NCBI GenBank assembly: GCA_964625925.1
Contig: CAZVBX010000002.1
Location: 1 to 64,000, forward strand
Direction: 5' to 3'
Source: Halofilum sp964625925
GTDB lineage: Bacteria > Pseudomonadota > Gammaproteobacteria > XJ16 > Halofilaceae
Length of the DNA stretch: 64,000 bases
Positions within the stretch are counted from its first letter, which is position 1, and each line of letters begins with the position of its first letter. Both the position numbers and the translations under genes were made by a program. The notes under the pieces are model-generated. The model ran no database searches, had not been told where the DNA came from, and was given only the letters and a program-made list of their open reading frames with translations. Positions 16,396 through 25,711 of this stretch are shown piece after piece.

Positions 16396-17913
16396 TCAGC
16401 GATCCCCTCCGGCGTCGCCCTGAAGCCGGTCGGCAAGCGTCTGCGCGCGCTCGAGCGTCGAGCTCAGGTCGGGCAGCTCCGTGGTCACCCGGCGCTGCCG
16501 CAGCGCGTCGAGCGCCTCGCGGAAGCGCTCGTTCGCCGGCTCCCCCTGCGCGTACGCCGACGAGACGACCTCGAGGGCCCGGCCGAGCGCGGCCTGGTAG
16601 GCCTGCGGTTCGTGCTTGAGCGCTGCCCTGCTGGCGTCGCGCAGTGCGGCTAACAGGCGTTCGGCCGGCGGCAGTTCCGCCGACGGTGCGGGGGACGTCG
16701 CACCGGAGCCGCCCGGCTCGGGTAGCTCCGGTTGCGGTTCGCGGCGGACCGTCACCAGTGAGCTCAGCCGCTCCTGAAGCGCCGCCCACCAGCCGTCGCC
16801 GCCGTCCTCGGGCGGCGGATCCCCAGCCCGTGCCTGCGCGGATGCGTCCGCCCCTGCGGGCGCCGGATGGACCAGCTCAGGGATGCGCGGGGCGAGATTC
16901 TGCACGCGCAGGGCGATTCCCTCCACGTCGGCGGGCTCGACCTCGCGTAGGCGCCCGATGTCGTCGACGATCTGCTGGCGCAGTTCGAGCACCCGCGGAT
17001 CGCCCATCTGCCCCAGCGCCTGATCGGCCGCCTCGAGGGCCGCGATGGCGGCGGCGACATTGCCCGTGATCTGCAGCTGCCGCACGCCCATGCTCACCAG
17101 GTAACGCACCTCGGCCATGCGCCAGTCGGCGCCATCGCGCTGGCGCTGATCCCGTAGCGACTGCACCGCCGTCTCGGCCGTGTCCACGCGCTGACGCAGC
17201 CGGCCGATCGCTTCGCTGCGCTCCTCCTGGGCGCGTGCGAGGCGCTCTCGCAGTGCGGTGACGCCTTCATCTATGCTTCCCTCGAGCGCGCTGGTGCGCT
17301 GCACGAGCTGGCGCTCGACCGCCGCGACGGCATCCTGAGTCGCCACGGACTCGAGGGCCGCCTGGCGCTGCTCGGGGATGCGCGCGACGCGCTGCTCCAG
17401 CTCGATCAGGCGCCAGCCCAGGTAGCCCGCCGCCGCGCCCGCGGCCAATGCCAGCAGCAGGGCCAACACGGCGACGGCGCGACCGCCCTTGCGCGGCGGT
17501 GGCGCCGAGCCCGAGTCGTCGCTTGCCGGGCTCTTGTCGCCGGGCGCGCCCCCGCTAGAGCTGCTTGCCGCTGACCTTCGCCCGGTCGGCGCGTCATCGC
17601 TTGCCGCCTGGCCCCGCGCGCCGGTCGATGCCGAGGACGATTCGGCGCCGGCCTGGGCCCGCTTGCGACGTTTGCGTGCACTGCGCTTGGATTCGGACGC
17701 CGCCGGCGCCTCGGCGGCGTCGGGCAGCCGCGGCTCCGCCTCGAGGCCCGCCGGGCGCGCTTGCGGGCCCTCGCCGGACCCGCCCGCGGCGGCATGGGCC
17801 GCAGCGTCCGGCGAAGACGCACTCGAAGCGGACGCATCCGCCCTCTCGGGCGTGCCGTCGGTTTCGTCCTGCGGATCTTGCGTGGGCGGATCGGTGCGGC
17901 GGTGTCGGCTCAT
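16396..17913 (-). CDS. hemX: HemX, putative uroporphyrinogen-III C-methyltransferase-like protein
   Basis: HemX is a bitopic inner-membrane protein of the heme operon whose enzymatic role is doubtful. The 505-residue product has an unusually long, low-complexity N-terminal cytoplasmic part (about 1-145) rich in Ser, Ala and Glu. A single membrane segment follows (AVAVLALLLALAAGAAAGYL). The periplasmic part has a coiled-coil stretch (about 170-265) and the family core VRYLVSMGVRQLQITGNV. It overlaps hemD by four bases (ATGA) and is one base from hemY. Confidence 0.88.
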   Translation of the reverse strand: MSRHRRTDPPTQDPQDETDGTPERADASASSASSPDAAAHAAAGGSGEGPQARPAGLEAEPRLPDAAEAPAASESKRSARKRRKRAQAGAESSSASTGARGQAASDDAPTGRRSAASSSSGGAPGDKSPASDDSGSAPPPRKGGRAVAVLALLLALAAGAAAGYLGWRLIELEQRVARIPEQRQAALESVATQDAVAAVERQLVQRTSALEGSIDEGVTALRERLARAQEERSEAIGRLRQRVDTAETAVQSLRDQRQRDGADWRMAEVRYLVSMGVRQLQITGNVAAAIAALEAADQALGQMGDPRVLELRQQIVDDIGRLREVEPADVEGIALRVQNLAPRIPELVHPAPAGADASAQARAGDPPPEDGGDGWWAALQERLSSLVTVRREPQPELPEPGGSGATSPAPSAELPPAERLLAALRDASRAALKHEPQAYQAALGRALEVVSSAYAQGEPANERFREALDALRQRRVTTELPDLSSTLERAQTLADRLQGDAGGDR

Positions 17914-18740
17914 TTGTTCTCGGGTCCGGGTTCTGGTCCGGGATGGTGCCCGGATTCAGGCGCGTCGGGCCGCCGCTCCGGAGGCAAGCGGGCGGCGCAG
18001 CGGTGGACGGCCGCGAGCAGGCCCGCATCGCCGGGCTGGTCCGCTACCTCGGGCGCATGGCGGAATCCCTGCGCGCGTGCCAGCTCCGCGGTGCGCGCGC
18101 TGGTCACCGCCAGCGCGCGCTCGCGCACGGCCGCTCGCTCGCGCGAATCGAGCATCGCGAGCAGGTTGGCAAGGCCCTCGTTGCTGGTGGCGGTCAGGAT
18201 TTCGCAGGCGCCGGCGACGCCCGCCGCTGGTGCTCGGGGCCGCTCGCGTCGATAGACGTCAGCATAATGGACCTCGGCCCCGCGTGCCATTAGACCGCGT
18301 GGCAACGTCTCGCGACCCGGACCGCCGCGCACGATGACAACCCGGCGTCCGCCGATGCGCTCGGCCGCCAGCAGGGGCGAACGCAGCAGGCCTTCCGAAT
18401 CTGCCGCCCCGACGGGCTCGATCCCCGGCGCGAGGCCGTGCGCCCGCAACGCGTCTGCCGTAGCGGGTCCGACCGCGCCGATGTGCGCGGTCGCGCCGGC
18501 ATCGAGCCCGAGCGGCCCGATGCCGTGGCTCACCGCCGCGGGACTGGTGAACAGAATGGCATCGGCGGCGCGCGCGGCGGCGAGGGCCTCGGCAGGGGGT
18601 GCGACGGCCACGATGGCGAGTGTGGGCAGCAACACCGCCGTTGCGCCGGCGGCCTCGATCGCCTCGATCAGTCCGCCCGCGCGCTCGGCCGGCCGGGTCA
18701 CCAGGACGCGGCGCCCGGCGAGCCCGCCTGCCTCGCTCAC
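17910..18740 (-). CDS. hemD: uroporphyrinogen-III synthase
   Basis: HemD cyclises hydroxymethylbilane, inverting ring D, to give uroporphyrinogen III. The 276-residue product begins AGLAGRRVLVTRPAERAGG, the typical start. Family patterns include AILFTSPAAVSHGI, VGPATADALRAHG and ILTATSNEGLANLL. Sequence conservation in this family is low, so the assignment rests on these and on context. It is fused by four-base overlaps to hemC upstream and hemX downstream, indicating coupled translation. Confidence 0.92.
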   Translation of the reverse strand: MSEAGGLAGRRVLVTRPAERAGGLIEAIEAAGATAVLLPTLAIVAVAPPAEALAAARAADAILFTSPAAVSHGIGPLGLDAGATAHIGAVGPATADALRAHGLAPGIEPVGAADSEGLLRSPLLAAERIGGRRVVIVRGGPGRETLPRGLMARGAEVHYADVYRRERPRAPAAGVAGACEILTATSNEGLANLLAMLDSRERAAVRERALAVTSARTAELARAQGFRHAPEVADQPGDAGLLAAVHRCAARLPPERRPDAPESGHHPGPEPGPENK

Positions 18741-19672
18741 GAGGCCGCCGCCCGCAGCAGCGCGTCGGCGCCGTCGGCTTGCAGGCGCCGGGCCAGCTCC
18801 CCGCCGAGCGCCTCGGGACGGTCGCGCTCGCCGTCGAACTCGGCCGCGATCAGACGCGTGCCGTCGGGCGCGCCCACGCGCGCGGCCAGGTGCAATCCGG
18901 CTTGCCCGTTGAGCTGAGCATGCGCGGCGATGGGCGACAGGCAGCTGCCGCCCAGTGCACGGCTCACGGCGCGTTCCGCGCGGACGCAGTCACCGGTGGC
19001 GCGGTCGGCGAGCGGCGCAATCAGCGGCTCGATGGTCGCGTCGCCGGTGCGGCATTCGATCCCCAGCGCCCCCTGGCCGATGGCTGGCAGGCATAGCGCG
19101 GTATCGAGGGGCGCGGTGACGCGCTCGCCCAGTCCGAGTCGCTCGAGCCCGGCAATCGCCAGCACGATGGCGTCATAGTCGCCCGCCTCCAGCCGCGACA
19201 GCCGGGTGTTCACGTTGCCGCGCAGGTCGCGCACGCTGCGGCCGGGCAGATGGTGCAGTAGCTGGCTGACCCGGCGCGGACTGGAGGTGCCGATCACCGC
19301 ACCGGCGGGCAGGGATTGGGGCGCGTCGTACGCGAGCGAGATGAAGGCGTCGTACGGGCTCTCGCGCGCCAGAATCACGGGCAGATGCAGCCCCTCCGGC
19401 GCATCGGTGTCCGCTGGCACGTCCTTCATCGAATGCACCGCGATGTCGGCACGCCCGTCGAGCAGCGCATCCTCCAGCGCTTTGACGAACAGGCCCTTGC
19501 CGCCCACGGCCGCCAGCGGCCGGTCGAGCACCCGATCGCCTTCGCTGCGGATGCCCACCAGCTCCGTTTGCACGTCCGGGTGCAGCGCCTGCAGCGATTG
19601 CGCCACCGATTCGGCTTGGCGCCAGGCCAGCGGGCTCTTGCGGGTGGCGATACGTATGCGCGTAGCGCTCAA
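18737..19672 (-). CDS. hemC: porphobilinogen deaminase (hydroxymethylbilane synthase)
   Basis: HemC polymerises four porphobilinogens into hydroxymethylbilane on a dipyrromethane cofactor. The 311-residue product has IATRKSPLAWRQAE at the N-terminus, VGGKGLFVKALEDALLDG, AVHSMKDVP, GTSSPRRVSQL and RGNVNTRL. The cofactor-attaching Cys is in the stretch LGGSCLSPIAAH near residue 244. Length is normal. It lies 30 bases downstream of the AlgR-like gene and overlaps hemD by four bases, as in the Pseudomonas algZ-algR-hemC-hemD order. Confidence 0.97.
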   Translation of the reverse strand: MSATRIRIATRKSPLAWRQAESVAQSLQALHPDVQTELVGIRSEGDRVLDRPLAAVGGKGLFVKALEDALLDGRADIAVHSMKDVPADTDAPEGLHLPVILARESPYDAFISLAYDAPQSLPAGAVIGTSSPRRVSQLLHHLPGRSVRDLRGNVNTRLSRLEAGDYDAIVLAIAGLERLGLGERVTAPLDTALCLPAIGQGALGIECRTGDATIEPLIAPLADRATGDCVRAERAVSRALGGSCLSPIAAHAQLNGQAGLHLAARVGAPDGTRLIAAEFDGERDRPEALGGELARRLQADGADALLRAAAS

Positions 19673-19702
19673 GCGCGCGATCTCCGGTGCGGGTGCCGCC
19701 AG

Positions 19703-20443
19703 TCAGCCGGTCACCGCGCGGCCGGCGCTCAGGCGCTGGCGCACGGTCGGCAGATGACGCCGGCTGACGGCCAGGCTGTCGTCGATATCGTGGAACCAGA
19801 CGCGGTAGTGGCCGTCCGGCTGGCGGCGCAAGCCGCCGACCCGGGCCGCAGCCACCAGCGCGCTGCGGTGAATGCGCACGAAGCGGTCGGCGAATTCCTG
19901 CTCCAGCGCCTTGAGCGATTCCTCAATCAGGACCTCGCCGCGCCGATGGCGCACGGTGACATATTTCTGTTCGGCCAAGAAGTAGATGACATCCTCGAGC
20001 TCGACCAGTTCCAGGCCGCCGCCGAGCCGGGCACAGATCTGGGTGCGCGGCGCGCCCGCGGTAGCGGACGGGGCCAGCTGCGCGCGTGTGCGGCGACGCG
20101 CCGCCGACAACGCCGCCGCCAGGCGGTCCGCCCGCACCGGCTTGAGCAGGTAATCGACCGCATGTGCCTCGAACGCCTCCAGGGCGTGATCGTCGTAGGC
20201 GGTCGTGAAGATGACCGCCGGCGGCGGCTCGGCCCCGGCCAGGTGTCGTGCCGCCTCGACGCCGTCCATGCCCGGCATGCGCACGTCGAGCAGCACGACA
20301 TCGGCCCCCGTTGCTTGCGCCTGGCGCACGGCATCGGCGCCTTCGCTGGCCGCGCCGGCCAGCTCGCAGCCCTCCATGTCGCCCACCAGCCGGGCCAGCC
20401 GGTCGCGCGCGGGCGCCTCGTCGTCGACCACCAGTATCTTCAT
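19703..20443 (-). CDS. algR: LytTR-family response regulator, AlgR-like
   Basis: This is a transcription regulator with a receiver domain and a LytTR DNA-binding domain. In the 246-residue product the phospho-acceptor is Asp53 (VLLDVRMPGMDG), with the acidic pair Asp7-Asp8 and the Lys of YLLKPV near 102. The LytTR domain covers about 140-240 (DVIYFLAEQKYVTVRH, FVRIHRSALV). It overlaps the kinase gene by four bases and is followed by hemC, so it is the AlgR of an AlgZR pair. Targets here are unknown. In Pseudomonas AlgR controls alginate, pili and virulence genes. Confidence 0.93.
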   Translation of the reverse strand: MKILVVDDEAPARDRLARLVGDMEGCELAGAASEGADAVRQAQATGADVVLLDVRMPGMDGVEAARHLAGAEPPPAVIFTTAYDDHALEAFEAHAVDYLLKPVRADRLAAALSAARRRTRAQLAPSATAGAPRTQICARLGGGLELVELEDVIYFLAEQKYVTVRHRRGEVLIEESLKALEQEFADRFVRIHRSALVAAARVGGLRRQPDGHYRVWFHDIDDSLAVSRRHLPTVRQRLSAGRAVTG

Positions 20444-21504
20444 GTCTGCGCCTCCGTCCCCGCGGGGATGCGCACCGTGACACGGTAGCGCTCACCGTCG
20501 TCGCGCACGCTCAGCGATGCGTCCTCGCCGAACGCGAGCGCCAGCCGCTGGCGCACGTTGTCCTGCGCCATCCGGTGGCCCTCGCGCGGCGACGCGGCTC
20601 GCGGGCGCGGGTTGTCGATCTCGATCTCGATCGCATCGTGCTCGCGCCGGGTTCGAATCGCGATGCGTGCGCCGCCGGCGCTCTGCTCCGCCCCATGATA
20701 AACCGCGTTCTCTACCAGGGGCTGCAGCGTCAGGGCCGGCAGCTCGGCCGTGCCCGTGGCCGGGTCGTGCGCCCAATCGACGCTCAGGCGCCCGGCCAGG
20801 CGCTGGCCCTCGATGCGCAGATAGCTCGCGACCAGCCCCAGCTCCTCGTCGAGGGTGAGTGTGCCGCGCTCGGCCAGGCTGGCGCGAAACAGCTCGGCCA
20901 GATCCTCGACTGCCTCCTCGGCCTGGATCGGCGCCGAGCGCGTGAGACTGGCGATGGTGTTCATGCTGTTGAATAGGAAATGCGGCCGGATGCGGGCTTG
21001 CAAGGCCTGCACCCGCGATTGCGCCTCCGCCTCGACGTTGCGCCGCCACTGCGCGGTGACGTAGAAGTAGCGCAGCGCGATGGCGCTCACGATGGCGCTG
21101 ATGATGCCGTGCTCGGCCAGCATGCTGGTGAGCGAGCGCGCGCCGGTGGGCAGGCCCATGCGCGCGGCCAGGGCGTGAGCGATCAGGGTGAATCCCACCG
21201 TTACCGCCTGCAGCAGCGCGAACGCCAGCGCCGCGGCGAGCCGATCGTCCAGGCGCGCGAGCTGGCGCTGCAGCATGCACAACAGCGCGATATCCACCAA
21301 TGCGACCCACTGCACGAACAGCGAGACCAGGGCCAGGATCTGCAGCCGCTCCAGCCAGGGGCCGGACTGGGCCGCCACGATGACGAACGCCAGCAACTCG
21401 GCCACGAGCATCGTCCGCAGCAGGTTGCCCTGCTCGCAGAAGTCGGGCAGAAACGCGGCATCGGGGCGCGCAGGGGGAATGGCCGGGACGGCGGGGGCGC
21501 TCAT
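20440..21504 (-). CDS. algZ: LytS/AlgZ-type sensor histidine kinase
   Basis: This is a membrane sensor kinase partner of the AlgR-like regulator. The 354-residue product has four or so membrane helices in residues 30-150, then the His_kinase domain with His175 in RIRPHFLFNSMNT. The ATPase part has TLQPLVENAVYHG near residue 265 and a loose G-box. There is no recognisable extracytoplasmic sensor, so the signal is probably sensed within the membrane, as suggested for AlgZ/FimS. It is the first gene of the run leading through algR to hemCDXY. Confidence 0.92.
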   Translation of the reverse strand: MSAPAVPAIPPARPDAAFLPDFCEQGNLLRTMLVAELLAFVIVAAQSGPWLERLQILALVSLFVQWVALVDIALLCMLQRQLARLDDRLAAALAFALLQAVTVGFTLIAHALAARMGLPTGARSLTSMLAEHGIISAIVSAIALRYFYVTAQWRRNVEAEAQSRVQALQARIRPHFLFNSMNTIASLTRSAPIQAEEAVEDLAELFRASLAERGTLTLDEELGLVASYLRIEGQRLAGRLSVDWAHDPATGTAELPALTLQPLVENAVYHGAEQSAGGARIAIRTRREHDAIEIEIDNPRPRAASPREGHRMAQDNVRQRLALAFGEDASLSVRDDGERYRVTVRIPAGTEAQT

Positions 21505-21549
21505 GGCGCCCCATCATAGCGACCGCGCCGGGCCGCTGCATGGGGGCGG

Positions 21550-23412
21550 TCAGCTGCGCCGTGCGGCCTCGGCCAGCGCGTCGCAATTCGGGTCGTCCGC
21601 GTCGGGCAGCTCGATCGGGGTCAGCAGCGACGCGACCGCGGCCCCGGTGTCGACGGCGAGCTCGATCTCCTCGAGCGGTCCCGCGATGTGCACGGGCGCC
21701 TGTGCCGCGAACAGCGAGGCATCCTTGTGCTGGGGCAGCAGAGCCAGGTTGACGCGTTGCGCGTCCAGGTCGACGTCGCCCGCGCCGACGACGAGGACAT
21801 CCGGCGTATCCAAGATCAGCGTGCGCGCGTCCAGGACGCCGTCGGCGGCCGCGAAATCCGCGATGAAGCAACGCAACGGCGTGCGCGCGCCCTCTTCGAG
21901 CCCGAGCGCGTTGAGGATCCGGGTGATGTCCTGGCCAGCCAAAGACGCCAGCAGGGCGTCGACCTGGCCGCCCCGCATGACGAACTCGACGCTGCCGGCA
22001 GCCGTTCCCAGGATCGCCGCCAGCGAATCCCCCTGACCCCGGAGCTCGATGCCGCCCCCCAATCGGCCGAACGCGTTCGCCCGGACGTCGTATTCCTGCA
22101 GCAGGGCATTGAGACCGATCCGCTCGAGCGCGAGATCGATCGCAACGCGGGGCGGTTGCGACCGCGCATCCACGCGCACGCGCTGGCCGCGGACGCGGCC
22201 ATCGCCGAGCGCCAGTTCCAGGGGATCGACGCGCACCATGCCGTCGTCCAGCACGAGGCCGATGCCGACATGCTCGAGCGAGAGTTGCGGCACATAGAGC
22301 GTGCGCGCGTCCAGGCGCAGCTCGGCGTCGAACGTCCGCAGCTGCGCGAACGGGAGCGGGGTCTCCGGAATGAGCGGTCCGGGCTGCTGGCTCGGCCGTC
22401 CCAGGAGCTGGACCAGATCGAGCGTGCGCGCCTCGAGCGCGGCGGACACGTGGGGTCGCGGTCCGCCGGTGTCGAGCGCGATGCGGCCGCTGAGGTCGCT
22501 CTCGCCCAGGCGTATCGACAGGTCCTCTGCCGCCAGCCTCGTGCCCGCGCGCACGAGCTGGGCCTCCACCGACAGCCCGGGCCAGTCGGGTAATTCCCAG
22601 GGCAGCAGCGGCTGCAATCGGGCCGTTTCAGGCGTCTGGGCGTGCAGGTCGAGCTCGATCCGGCCGGGCGCGCCGTCGCGTCCCGCGACGCGCCCGTCGA
22701 CGGTGACCCGGGCTTGCCCGACCTGCAGCTCGGCCTGCAGCGGCCACGGCCCGTCGCCCGTTGGGGCGAGCGCCTCGGCCCGGGCGCGCAGGTGCAAGGG
22801 CGCGGCCTCGTTGATCTCGCCCGACGCCTGAAACTGAAGCGTGCGTTGGGGCCCCGTCAGTGCGCCGCGTGCACCGGCGAATTCGATCTGACTGCGGACA
22901 CCGCGCGCGCGCTCGATATAGGTCAGCACGCCGCCGTCCATGCGCAGCGACTCGATCACGGGGAGTGCGCTCCCGGGGTCGCCCTCGGTCCCGCGCTTGA
23001 ATTGCCAGTTGGCCCGCCCGTCGGCGCTCCGCTCCAGCGTGACCGCGGGCGCCTCGAGGGTCACATCGAGCAGCGCGATCTCGCCGCCGAGCACGCGCGG
23101 TAGATCGAAGCGCACCGCGAGCCGGGGGATCTCCACCATGTAGGGCCGGTCGGCCCAGGGGGCGTCGGCGAGCTTGAATCCGTGGATCACCACGCGCGGC
23201 TCCAGGCCCGGATCGACCTGAAGGTCACCGGCGAGCACGACCTCCCGTCCGATGGCCGCGCTCAGCTGATGCGCCAGGTAGGGCTTGAGGGCATTGCCAT
23301 CGGCCGTGACCAGCCCGACGAGCAGGAGCACTAGGCCCAGGCTCGCTATCCCGAGCAGCGTCGCGAGCAGCCCAAGCAGGCCAGCGCCCACGGCCCGCAG
23401 CGCGCTAGCCAT
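21550..23412 (-). CDS. AsmA family protein
   Basis: AsmA-like proteins are inner-membrane-anchored periplasmic proteins now linked to lipid traffic to the outer membrane. The 620-residue product has one N-terminal membrane helix (about 5-30) followed by a long beta-rich region. The domain start DPGLEPRVVIHGFKLADAPW is the typical AsmA pattern, and the C-terminal half resembles AsmA_2 (GGGIELRGQGDSLAAIL, GSVEFVMRGGQVDALLASLAG). The ATG at 23412 puts the membrane helix at the N-terminus; an in-frame ATG at 23430 is possible. It lies 45 bases upstream of the algZ start on the same strand. Confidence 0.9.
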   Translation of the reverse strand: MASALRAVGAGLLGLLATLLGIASLGLVLLLVGLVTADGNALKPYLAHQLSAAIGREVVLAGDLQVDPGLEPRVVIHGFKLADAPWADRPYMVEIPRLAVRFDLPRVLGGEIALLDVTLEAPAVTLERSADGRANWQFKRGTEGDPGSALPVIESLRMDGGVLTYIERARGVRSQIEFAGARGALTGPQRTLQFQASGEINEAAPLHLRARAEALAPTGDGPWPLQAELQVGQARVTVDGRVAGRDGAPGRIELDLHAQTPETARLQPLLPWELPDWPGLSVEAQLVRAGTRLAAEDLSIRLGESDLSGRIALDTGGPRPHVSAALEARTLDLVQLLGRPSQQPGPLIPETPLPFAQLRTFDAELRLDARTLYVPQLSLEHVGIGLVLDDGMVRVDPLELALGDGRVRGQRVRVDARSQPPRVAIDLALERIGLNALLQEYDVRANAFGRLGGGIELRGQGDSLAAILGTAAGSVEFVMRGGQVDALLASLAGQDITRILNALGLEEGARTPLRCFIADFAAADGVLDARTLILDTPDVLVVGAGDVDLDAQRVNLALLPQHKDASLFAAQAPVHIAGPLEEIELAVDTGAAVASLLTPIELPDADDPNCDALAEAARRS

Positions 23413-23658
23413 GCCCGACCCGGGTGACACGCGTCCGGATGCAACCGGCGCGGTGCAGTGGAGCGAAACTCATGGGCCATTCCCTGGCGTGCGACCGCGG
23501 CCCGCTGCGTGAGGGCCCGGCCTCATTCGCTTGAGATCGCGCGCCCGGGACAATGGTTCCGCCGCCGACCGCGGAGGGCAGTGAGCGGAATCAACGGACG
23601 CCGCCGCAGTCAAAGGGGGCCGGACAGCTTGGACGAACGCGCCAGCAAGGAGGCGACA

Positions 23659-24414
23659 ATGGAAGCGAGGATGCAACTGGAACCGGTGCAGCAGCAGCGC
23701 CGCCAGGCCTACTACAACATCAGCGACACGGAGCGGAAGCTCTCGCTGGCCGTCGGTGCGGCCTCGTTGGCGTATGGGCTCCGCCGAGGCGGCGCGGTCG
23801 GCTGGGCCATGGGCGTGACCGGCGGCCTGCTCGGCCAGCGCGGCCTGACCGGGCATTGCTATGCGAGCCAGATGGTCGGCCGCAATACGGCCCGGGAGGG
23901 CGACCGCGGGCTGTTCCGGGGCCAGCCCCAACGGTTCACCACCCGGGTCACGATCGCGCGCCGGCCCGATGAGCTCTACCGTTACTGGCGCGATTTCACC
24001 CGCCTGCCGCAGTTCATGCGGTTCATCACCGAGGTCCGGCCCACGGGGGGCAATCGCACCCATTGGGTGGCCGAAGGGCCGTGGTCGCGCTACGGCGGCC
24101 GCCTCGAATGGGAGGCGGAGGTCACCGAGGACGTGCCCAACGAGCGCATCGCCTGGCGCAGCGTCCAGGGCTCGGATGTCGACCAGCGCGGCGAACTCCG
24201 CTTCCGGCCCACCTCACGTGGCACCGAAGTGGAACTCGACATGAGCTATGCGCCGCCCGCCGGGCGGCCCGGTAAGGCCGCCTTGGGTCGATTCATGAGC
24301 GCACTCAGCAAACAGGCCGCCCGCGAGGATCTGCGACGCTTCAAGCAGCTGATGGAATCGGGCGAGATCCCGACCAACGCGACCACGCAGGCGATGGCGC
24401 AGGGAGGTGCGTGA
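23659..24414 (+). CDS. DUF2892-like membrane domain fused to SRPBCC domain
   Basis: This 251-residue protein joins two domains. The first (about 12-80) resembles the YgaP-type DUF2892 membrane domain: NISDTERKLSLAVGAASLAY and a second hydrophobic segment ending GLTGHCYA. The second (about 95-240) is a polyketide-cyclase/START-like SRPBCC domain (TIARRPDELYRYWRDFTRLP, RIAWRSVQGSDVDQRGELRF), a fold that binds hydrophobic ligands. The ATG at 23659 was chosen for its AAGGAGG box six bases upstream; the longer frame is Arg-rich shadow. The stop shares one base with the next ATG (TGATG), so it is coupled to the dehydrogenase gene. The ligand is unknown. Confidence 0.85.
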   Translation: MEARMQLEPVQQQRRQAYYNISDTERKLSLAVGAASLAYGLRRGGAVGWAMGVTGGLLGQRGLTGHCYASQMVGRNTAREGDRGLFRGQPQRFTTRVTIARRPDELYRYWRDFTRLPQFMRFITEVRPTGGNRTHWVAEGPWSRYGGRLEWEAEVTEDVPNERIAWRSVQGSDVDQRGELRFRPTSRGTEVELDMSYAPPAGRPGKAALGRFMSALSKQAAREDLRRFKQLMESGEIPTNATTQAMAQGGA

Positions 24415-25610
24415 TGAAGGCCGTATGCTGGCACGGCAGTGGCGATGTCCGCGTCGACACGGTCTCCGATCCCCAGGTGATCAACCCGCGTGACGCGGTG
24501 ATCAAAGTCACGTCGACGGCAATCTGCGGGTCCGATCTGCATCTCTATGGCGGCGCGGTGCCGGGGTTGCGCGAAGGCGACGTGCTCGGCCACGAATTCA
24601 TGGGCGAGGTCGTCGATATGGGCCACGGCGTGCAGAATCTGCAGCGCGGAGACCGAGTGGTGGTGCCGTTCACGATCGGTTGTGGCCAGTGCTATTTCTG
24701 CGAGCGCGACCTGTGGTCCCTGTGCGACAACTCCAATCCCAATTCGGGCGTGGCCGAGAAGATGTGGGGGCATTCGCCCAGCGGTCTATTCGGCTACTCG
24801 CACGTCCTCGGCGGTTACGCCGGCGGTCAGGCGGAGTACGTCCGTGTGCCCTATGCGGACGTCGGTCCGCTGCGTGTCCCGGCGTCGCTCGACGACGAGC
24901 GGGTACTGTTCCTCACCGATATCTTCCCCACCGGCTACCAGGCGGCGGAGGCCTGCAATATCGAGCCCGGGGATACGGTGGCGGTCTGGGGCTGCGGACC
25001 GGTGGGGCAATTCACCATCGCCAGCGCGCGCATGTTCGGCGCCGAGCGTGTCATCGCGATCGACGACGTCCCCGAACGCCTCGACATGGCGGTGCGCACG
25101 CACGAGGCCGAGCCGCTGCGGCCCAGTGAGACGGGCAATACCCTGAGCATGGTTGAGGCCTTGCGCGACATGACCGGCGGCCGCGGGCCGGACGCCTGCA
25201 TCGATGCGGTCGGCATGGAGGCCCACGGACTCGGTCTCGAGGGCTGGTACGACACGGTCAAGCAGACGGCCCGCATGGAGACCGAGCGTCCGGTGGCTTT
25301 GCGCCAGGCGCTCATGGCTTGCCGCAAGGCGGGCACGGTCTCGATCCCGGGCGTTTACGGCGGCTATGCCGACAAGCTCCCCCTGGGTGCAATGATGAAC
25401 AAGGCGCTCACCCTCAAGACCGGGCAAACGCACGTCCATCGCTACCTGCGGCCCCTGCTCGAGCGCGTCGAGCAGGGCGATCTCGATCCGAGTTTCGTCA
25501 TCACCCACCGGCTGCCGCTGGAGGATGCCCCGGAGGCGTACGCGATGTTCCGCGACAAGCGCGAAGGCTGCATCAAGGTGGTGCTGCAGCCCGAGTCCGC
25601 CGCCGGCTAA
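24414..25610 (+). CDS. zinc-dependent alcohol dehydrogenase, formaldehyde-dehydrogenase-like
   Basis: This is a medium-chain zinc dehydrogenase of 398 residues. Catalytic-zinc ligands are Cys38 (AICGSDLHLY) and His64-Glu65 (LGHEFMGEV). Structural-zinc Cys residues lie in CGQCYFCERDLWSLC. The Rossmann motif is AVWGCGPVGQF near residue 197. The extended length and the GPDACIDAVGMEAHG stretch match the subgroup annotated as glutathione-independent formaldehyde dehydrogenase. The real substrate is not known. A segment after the Rossmann strand (about 225-245) is diverged. It is coupled to the SRPBCC gene, and a P450 gene follows 102 bases later. Confidence 0.9.
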   Translation: MKAVCWHGSGDVRVDTVSDPQVINPRDAVIKVTSTAICGSDLHLYGGAVPGLREGDVLGHEFMGEVVDMGHGVQNLQRGDRVVVPFTIGCGQCYFCERDLWSLCDNSNPNSGVAEKMWGHSPSGLFGYSHVLGGYAGGQAEYVRVPYADVGPLRVPASLDDERVLFLTDIFPTGYQAAEACNIEPGDTVAVWGCGPVGQFTIASARMFGAERVIAIDDVPERLDMAVRTHEAEPLRPSETGNTLSMVEALRDMTGGRGPDACIDAVGMEAHGLGLEGWYDTVKQTARMETERPVALRQALMACRKAGTVSIPGVYGGYADKLPLGAMMNKALTLKTGQTHVHRYLRPLLERVEQGDLDPSFVITHRLPLEDAPEAYAMFRDKREGCIKVVLQPESAAG

Positions 25611-25711
25611 CCCCCCGGACGCGCCGGCCGTTGCCGGAGGGTTGTCCGTGCGGACATCCCTTCGGCGACGCAATACCGCTTACCCGTAGCCGCGCGGCCG
25701 AGGTGGATGCC

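Noticed and set aside
20640..20660. GGTTCGAATC, resembling a tRNA T-arm
   Set aside because: It lies inside the sensor kinase coding sequence and no acceptor stem or anticodon arm can be built around it.
20492..21871. 459-codon alternative frame across the sensor kinase
   Set aside because: It runs in the same direction in another frame; content is Arg/Gly/Ala-rich and the kinase motifs are in the other frame.
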